From: Tropicimonas aquimaris
Lineage (GTDB): Bacteria > Pseudomonadota > Alphaproteobacteria > Rhodobacterales > Rhodobacteraceae
DNA length: 64,000 nucleotides
NCBI RefSeq assembly: GCF_042676185.1
Contig: NZ_JBHTJT010000050.1
Span: 1 to 64,000, forward strand
Direction: 5' to 3'
Below the pieces are notes generated by a model. It did not search any database and was not told the origin of the DNA. It saw only the letters and a program-made list of their open reading frames with translations. Made by a program: the position numbers and the translations under genes. Positions within the stretch are counted from its first letter, which is position 1; each line of letters begins with the position of its first letter. Below are positions 60,186 through 64,000 of this stretch, piece by piece.

Positions 60186-60672
60186 TCGCAGAGCCCTGCT
60201 GGCCGCGCTCGCCGTCACCGGCGGGCTCGCGGCCTGCGGGTTCACGCCGGCCTATGCGCCCGGCGGCAGCGCCGACGCGCTCCGCAACCAGATCCTCGCC
60301 GAGGCGCCGAGCTCGACCGAGGAATACGCCTTCGTCGTCCAGTTCGAGGACCGGCTGGGGCGGACCAGCGATGCCGCACCCTACCTGCTGACCTATTCGA
60401 TCACGACCGAGACCGACGGGCTGGCGGTGACATCCGACCAGGAAACGCTGCGCTACAACCTCTCCGGGGAGGTCCGGTTCACCGTGACCGACCGCGCGAG
60501 CGGCGCCGTGCTGACCTCCGGGCGGACCGAAAGCTTCACCTCCTATTCCGCGATCGGCACCACCGTCGCGACCCGCGCCTCGGAGAAGAACGCCAGCGAG
60601 CGGCTGATGGTGATCCTCGCCGACCAGACCGTGTCGCAGCTGCTTGCCACAGCCGGAAGCTGGCAGCCGTGA
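60172..60672 (+). CDS. lptE: LPS-assembly lipoprotein LptE
   Basis: A 166-residue lipoprotein with signal RRALLAALAVTGGLAAC and lipidated Cys22. The mature part begins GFTPAYAPG, the classic LptE start, followed by a small alpha/beta domain (YLLTYSITTETDGLAV...YNLSGEVRFTVTDRASGAVLTSGRTESFTSYSAI). It plugs LptD in the outer membrane for LPS insertion. It lies between leuS and holA with overlaps at both ends, the standard alphaproteobacterial order. Confidence 0.93.
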   Translation: MWSPDRRALLAALAVTGGLAACGFTPAYAPGGSADALRNQILAEAPSSTEEYAFVVQFEDRLGRTSDAAPYLLTYSITTETDGLAVTSDQETLRYNLSGEVRFTVTDRASGAVLTSGRTESFTSYSAIGTTVATRASEKNASERLMVILADQTVSQLLATAGSWQP

Positions 60673-61700
60673 AACTTTCGCCCCGCGACGCCACAGCCTT
60701 TTTCGCCAAGCCCGACCCGCGCCGCGCCGGCATCCTGATCTACGGCAACGACGCCATGCGCGTCGCGCTGAAGCGGCAGGACATGGTCGGCGCGCTGATC
60801 GGCCCCGCGGGTGAGGAGGAGATGCGGCTGACCCGGCTCTCCGGCGCCGAGCTCCGGCGCGACCCTGCGGCGCTGATCGACGCGGCCAAGGCCGTCGGCT
60901 TTTTTCCCGGCCCGCGCGTGGTGCTGGTCGACGAGGCCGGCGACGGCAACGCCTCGGCCTTCGAGGCGGCGCTCGAGGAGTGGCGGGAGGGCGATGCGAT
61001 GATCGTCGCCACCGCCGGGCAGCTTCCGGCCCGCTCGAAGCTGCGCAAGCTGTTCGAAGGCGCGGGCAACGCATTTTCCGCCGCAATCTACGACGACCCG
61101 CCGAGCCGCGCCGAGATCGAGGCGGAGCTGAAGCGCGCCGGGCTGGCCCAGGTGGCTCCCGAGGCGATGGGCGATCTCGAAGCCCTCGCCCGCGCGCTCG
61201 ATCCCGGCGATTTCCGCCAGACGCTGGAGAAGATCGCGCTCTACAAGATCGACGACACCGCGCCCCTGTCCAGCGCGGAGGTGGCGGAGCTTGCCCCGGC
61301 CACGATCGAGGCCGCGACCGACGACATCCTGCACGCCGTCGCCGAGGGCAAGGCCAACCAGATCGGCCCGCTGATGCAGAAGCTCTCAGGACAGGGCGAA
61401 TCCCCTGTCGGCCTGATCATCGCGGCGTCCCGCCATTTCCGCGCCCTGCACGCCGCTTCCGCGGATCCGAAGGGGCCGGCCGCCGGGCTCTCGCGGCAGC
61501 GCCCGCCGGTCTTTGGCCCGCGACGGGACAGGATGATCCGGCAGGCGCAGGACTGGGGCATGCCGCGGCTCGAACGCGCCCTGCCGCTGCTCGTCGACAC
61601 CGACCTCGCCCTGCGCTCCGCCGGCCAGACCGCGCCGCAGATGGCGCTGGTGGAGCGGCTTTTCATCCGCCTGGCGATGCTGCGCAGCGCCCGGCTCTGA
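60669..61700 (+). CDS. holA: DNA polymerase III delta subunit
   Basis: A 343-residue clamp-loader subunit that opens the beta clamp. The AAA+-like N-terminal part (ILIYGNDAMRVALKRQDMV, VGFFPGPRVVLVDEAGDG) lacks a functional P-loop, as known for delta. The C-terminal collar helices contain LLVDTDLALRSAGQTAPQMALVERLFIRLA. It starts with GTG overlapping the lptE stop (GTGA). Confidence 0.93.
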   Translation: MKLSPRDATAFFAKPDPRRAGILIYGNDAMRVALKRQDMVGALIGPAGEEEMRLTRLSGAELRRDPAALIDAAKAVGFFPGPRVVLVDEAGDGNASAFEAALEEWREGDAMIVATAGQLPARSKLRKLFEGAGNAFSAAIYDDPPSRAEIEAELKRAGLAQVAPEAMGDLEALARALDPGDFRQTLEKIALYKIDDTAPLSSAEVAELAPATIEAATDDILHAVAEGKANQIGPLMQKLSGQGESPVGLIIAASRHFRALHAASADPKGPAAGLSRQRPPVFGPRRDRMIRQAQDWGMPRLERALPLLVDTDLALRSAGQTAPQMALVERLFIRLAMLRSARL

Positions 61701-61782
61701 CCCTGTCTCCCAAGGGCTTTACCCTCCTGTCGCGCCGTGCAAGCGTGGCCCAAAGGAATGCCCCGGGGGAGGACAAGGCAGA

Positions 61783-62370
61783 ATGTACACGGTGATCGGC
61801 AACGTTCGGAGTCGCGCGCTGCGCGTGCTCTGGATGCTGGAGGAACTCGGCCTCGACTATGAGCACGTGGGCGCCCCGCCGCGCTCCGAGGACGTGATCG
61901 CGGTGAACCCTGCCGGGAAGGTTCCGGTGCTGGTGGTGGACGGAACGCCGGTGACCGATTCGACCGCGATCCTCGCCTTTCTGGGGGATCGCCACGGCTC
62001 GCTGACCTTCCCCGCCGGCACGCTCGACCGCGCGCGGCAGGACAGCATGACCCAGTTCCTGCTCGACGAGTTCGACGCCGCGCTCTGGATGGCCGCTCGC
62101 CACAGCTTCATCCTTCCGGAGCAGTTCCGCGAGGGCGCCATCAAGCGCAGCCTGAAATGGGAGTTCGAGCAGAGCCAGAAGACGCTGGTGGCCCGGATGG
62201 CGGAGGGGCCGTTCCTGATGGGCGAGACGATGACGGTGCCAGACATCATCCTGACCCATTGCGGCAACTGGGCCGATGTCGCCGGCTTCCCGATCACCGA
62301 GCCCCGGCTTGCCGAATATCTGGAGCGGCTGCGGCAGCGTCCGGCCCTGAAGCGCGCGATGGCGCGCTGA
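61783..62370 (+). CDS. Glutathione S-transferase family protein
   Basis: A 195-residue GST-like protein. The N-terminal thioredoxin-like domain contains SRALRVLWMLEELGLDYEHV and NPAGKVPVLVVDGTPVTDSTAIL (cis-Pro and the glutathione-binding D-S). The helical C-terminal domain has FLMGETMTVPDIILTHCGNWA. Its substrate and role are unknown. A ribosome binding site (GGGGGAGGA) is seen upstream. It converges on the flavoprotein gene. Confidence 0.92.
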   Translation: MYTVIGNVRSRALRVLWMLEELGLDYEHVGAPPRSEDVIAVNPAGKVPVLVVDGTPVTDSTAILAFLGDRHGSLTFPAGTLDRARQDSMTQFLLDEFDAALWMAARHSFILPEQFREGAIKRSLKWEFEQSQKTLVARMAEGPFLMGETMTVPDIILTHCGNWADVAGFPITEPRLAEYLERLRQRPALKRAMAR

Positions 62371-62385
62371 TCCGGCGCTGCGAGG

Positions 62386-63561
62386 TCACATCCCGGCCGC
62401 AGCCCGCCCGGCCCAGCGGCCGGTCGCGAGGCAGGCCGTGAGCAGGTAGCCCCCGGTCGGGGCCTCCCAGTCCAGCATCTCGCCGACGACATGGACGCCG
62501 GGAAGGGCCGTCAGCGCCAGTCCCGCGTCGACCGAGGACCAGCGCACGCCACCGGCGGTCGAGATCGCCTCGTCGAGCGGACGCAAACCGGCGTGGCGCA
62601 CCGGCAGCGCCTTGACCACGCGGGCGAGCGCCTCCGGCGCCTCCGGCAGCGGGAGGGCGAATTCCATCAGCAGCGCCTGGCTCACCGGATCGAGCCGCAG
62701 CGCCTTGCGCAGGTGGTTGCCCAGGCTCTGGCGTCCGCGGGGCCGTGCCAACCGCTCCGCCACCTTCTCGAGGGTCCAGTCGGGCAACAGGTCCAGCATC
62801 AGCGCCGCCCCCTCGCGCACCGGTCGGCAGACAGTGTAGACGCCGCTGCCCTCCAGCCCGCGCCCCGACACAACGCATTCGCCGCGCGACCGGACGTCGC
62901 CAGCGCTGAGGGCGATGCCCTTGACCGGCGCCCCGAAATGCCGGGCCATCGGCGCCGACCATTCGACCACCAGCCCCGCGTTGGCCGGCGCGAAGGGCGC
63001 GAGGCCGACACCCGCCGCTTCCAGCCAGGGCGCCCATGCCCCGTCGGAGCCGAGCCGGGCCCAACTCGCGCCGCCGAGCGCCAGAACGGTGCGCGCAGCC
63101 TTCAACTGCCGCCCCCCGTCCGGCGTATCGAACACCGCCGCACCGCCCTCCCAGCCGCGCCAGCGCCAGCGGGTGCGCAGCGTCACGCCCTTGCCCGTCA
63201 GCCGTGCGGCCCAGGCGCGCAACAACGGGGAGGCCTTCATCGCCACCGGAAAGACCCGGCCGGAAGTGCCGGTGAAGACGGGCTGGCCAAGGGCCTCGGC
63301 CCAATCGCAGACCTCGCGCGGACCGAACTCCGCCAGCATCGGCGCCAGCAGCGGCGCGGCCGGCCCATAGGCGGCGAGAAAGATCTCCGGGTCTTCGTCC
63401 TTGGTGAGGTTCAGGCCGGATTTTCCGGCCATCAGGAACTTGCGCCCGATCGAGGGCTTGGCCTCGGTCACCATGACGGGCACGCCGCTGTTCGCGATCG
63501 CCTCGGCCGCCATCAGCCCCGCGGGCCCCGCGCCCACGACCAGTGCCTGCACCTCTTCCAT
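62386..63561 (-). CDS. BaiN/RdsA-type FAD-dependent oxidoreductase
   Basis: A 391-residue flavoprotein. The dinucleotide motif ALVVGAGPAGLMAAEAIANSGVPVMVTEA is followed by KPSIGRKFLMAGKSGLNLT, the hallmark of the HI0933/BaiN family, and the C-terminal VVGEMLDWEAPTGGYLLTACLATGRWAG closes the FAD site. The physiological substrate is not known for most members. The ATG at 63561 is the family start; the frame remains open upstream. Confidence 0.9.
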   Translation of the reverse strand: MEEVQALVVGAGPAGLMAAEAIANSGVPVMVTEAKPSIGRKFLMAGKSGLNLTKDEDPEIFLAAYGPAAPLLAPMLAEFGPREVCDWAEALGQPVFTGTSGRVFPVAMKASPLLRAWAARLTGKGVTLRTRWRWRGWEGGAAVFDTPDGGRQLKAARTVLALGGASWARLGSDGAWAPWLEAAGVGLAPFAPANAGLVVEWSAPMARHFGAPVKGIALSAGDVRSRGECVVSGRGLEGSGVYTVCRPVREGAALMLDLLPDWTLEKVAERLARPRGRQSLGNHLRKALRLDPVSQALLMEFALPLPEAPEALARVVKALPVRHAGLRPLDEAISTAGGVRWSSVDAGLALTALPGVHVVGEMLDWEAPTGGYLLTACLATGRWAGRAAAGM

Positions 63562-63667
63562 GTCGCTGCCTTGCCCCGCCCTGCCTTGCGCGCCATCTTC
63601 CTGCAGCGCGGCGTCCGCCGCAAGCCGGGGCCAGCGCGCCCGAAGGCCCAGACCAGGAACGACCGCC

Positions 63668-63985
63668 ATGCCGGAGCAAAGCGACACCGACCCGACCACG
63701 CCGATCTGCCCGCTCTGCGACCGCCCGATCCCGCCGGGGGTGCGGCAGAGCCTGCACCACCTGACCCCTAAACTGCGCGGCGGCAAGGGCGGACCGACGG
63801 TGCTGCTCCACCAGATCTGCCACAACGAGATCCACGCCACGCTGACCGAGACCGAACTTGCTCGGAACTACTGCATGATGGCGGCGTTGCGCGCCCACCC
63901 GAGGCTTGCCAGGTTCATCTCTTGGGTCGCGAAACGGCCACCGGAGTTCCATTCGCGCACGCCCGGCAAGCGCCGTAGTCGTTGA
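63668..63985 (+). CDS. HNH-family nuclease-like protein
   Basis: A 105-residue protein with a compact HNH module: zinc-like pair CPLCDRP, the HHLTPKLRGG segment with the metal-binding His-His, then QICHNEIHATLTETELARNYC. These proteins are common chromosomal HNH relatives of unknown role. It is divergent from the flavoprotein gene, with the start ATG about 105 bp away, and is the last complete gene of the window. Confidence 0.88.
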   Translation: MPEQSDTDPTTPICPLCDRPIPPGVRQSLHHLTPKLRGGKGGPTVLLHQICHNEIHATLTETELARNYCMMAALRAHPRLARFISWVAKRPPEFHSRTPGKRRSR

Positions 63986-64000
63986 CCATATAGGCAATAC

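Noticed and set aside
57375..60245. A 956-codon minus-strand ORF opposite leuS
   Set aside because: Antisense shadow of leuS with His/Arg/Gly-rich composition.

Overview
The window is a dense, high-GC chromosomal segment of an alphaproteobacterium, most likely a member of the Rhodobacterales (roseobacter-type Rhodobacteraceae). Pointers are the very strong G/C preference at third codon positions, the leuS-lptE-holA order, an AldR-ald pair, msrPQ, an orphan OmpR-type regulator of the CenR type, a zinc-ribbon DinB, RTX proteins and a typical alphaproteobacterial porin. No species is assigned. I saw no prophage, insertion sequence, CRISPR array or rRNA. One tRNA gene (tRNA-Val, GAC) is present.

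Layout. 0.3-4 kb: a sulfotransferase-like gene, the periplasmic methionine sulfoxide repair operon msrP-(Cys-rich small gene)-msrQ, and a secreted fasciclin-domain protein. 4-13 kb: clpB behind a good heat-shock (sigma-32) promoter, pyrF, a stomatin/NfeD pair, a Nudix hydrolase, dinB, an N-formylglutamate amidohydrolase, tRNA-Val and rpmJ. 13-18 kb: an RTX protein, aldR/ald, and a secreted caspase-like protein that has lost its catalytic dyad.

18.4-28.1 kb: the most distinctive block, a nine-gene minus-strand locus. It combines a complete Liv-type ABC importer (one binding protein, two permeases, two ATPases), two different acyl-CoA/acid-CoA ligases at its two ends, and two tiny membrane proteins overlapping the transporter genes. 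A promoter and a perfect 7-4-7 inverted repeat lie in front of it. It looks like an uptake-and-CoA-activation system for an organic acid of unknown identity.

28-36 kb: a tail-to-tail pair of paralogous L,D-transpeptidases, a membrane protein, a 1-Cys peroxiredoxin, an aldehyde dehydrogenase, an overlapping run thiolase - free-Met-sulfoxide reductase - GFA protein - RluA-type synthase, and a STAS/anti-sigma-kinase partner-switch pair. This is followed by about 540 bp of unexplained sequence with a perfect 13-bp inverted repeat. 36.8-45.4 kb: hspQ, an AEC transporter, a lytic-transglycosylase-like lipoprotein, lolA, a serralysin-type RTX metalloprotease broken by a single-base frameshift, ftsK and an aminotransferase. 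45.5-64 kb: housekeeping genes including an amidase, a UbiH-type hydroxylase, Trm112/LON/thioredoxin (CnoX-like) genes, xthA, the orphan response regulator, ribA with a degenerate RibB-like domain, a third YkuD protein, a YggS-type PLP protein, a TPR-sulfotransferase, a porin, leuS-lptE-holA, a GST, a flavoprotein and an HNH protein.

Several intergenic gaps carry related GC-rich sequences (two families), which look like dispersed extragenic repeats of this genome. Functions rest on motif and family recognition by eye; no database search was possible.
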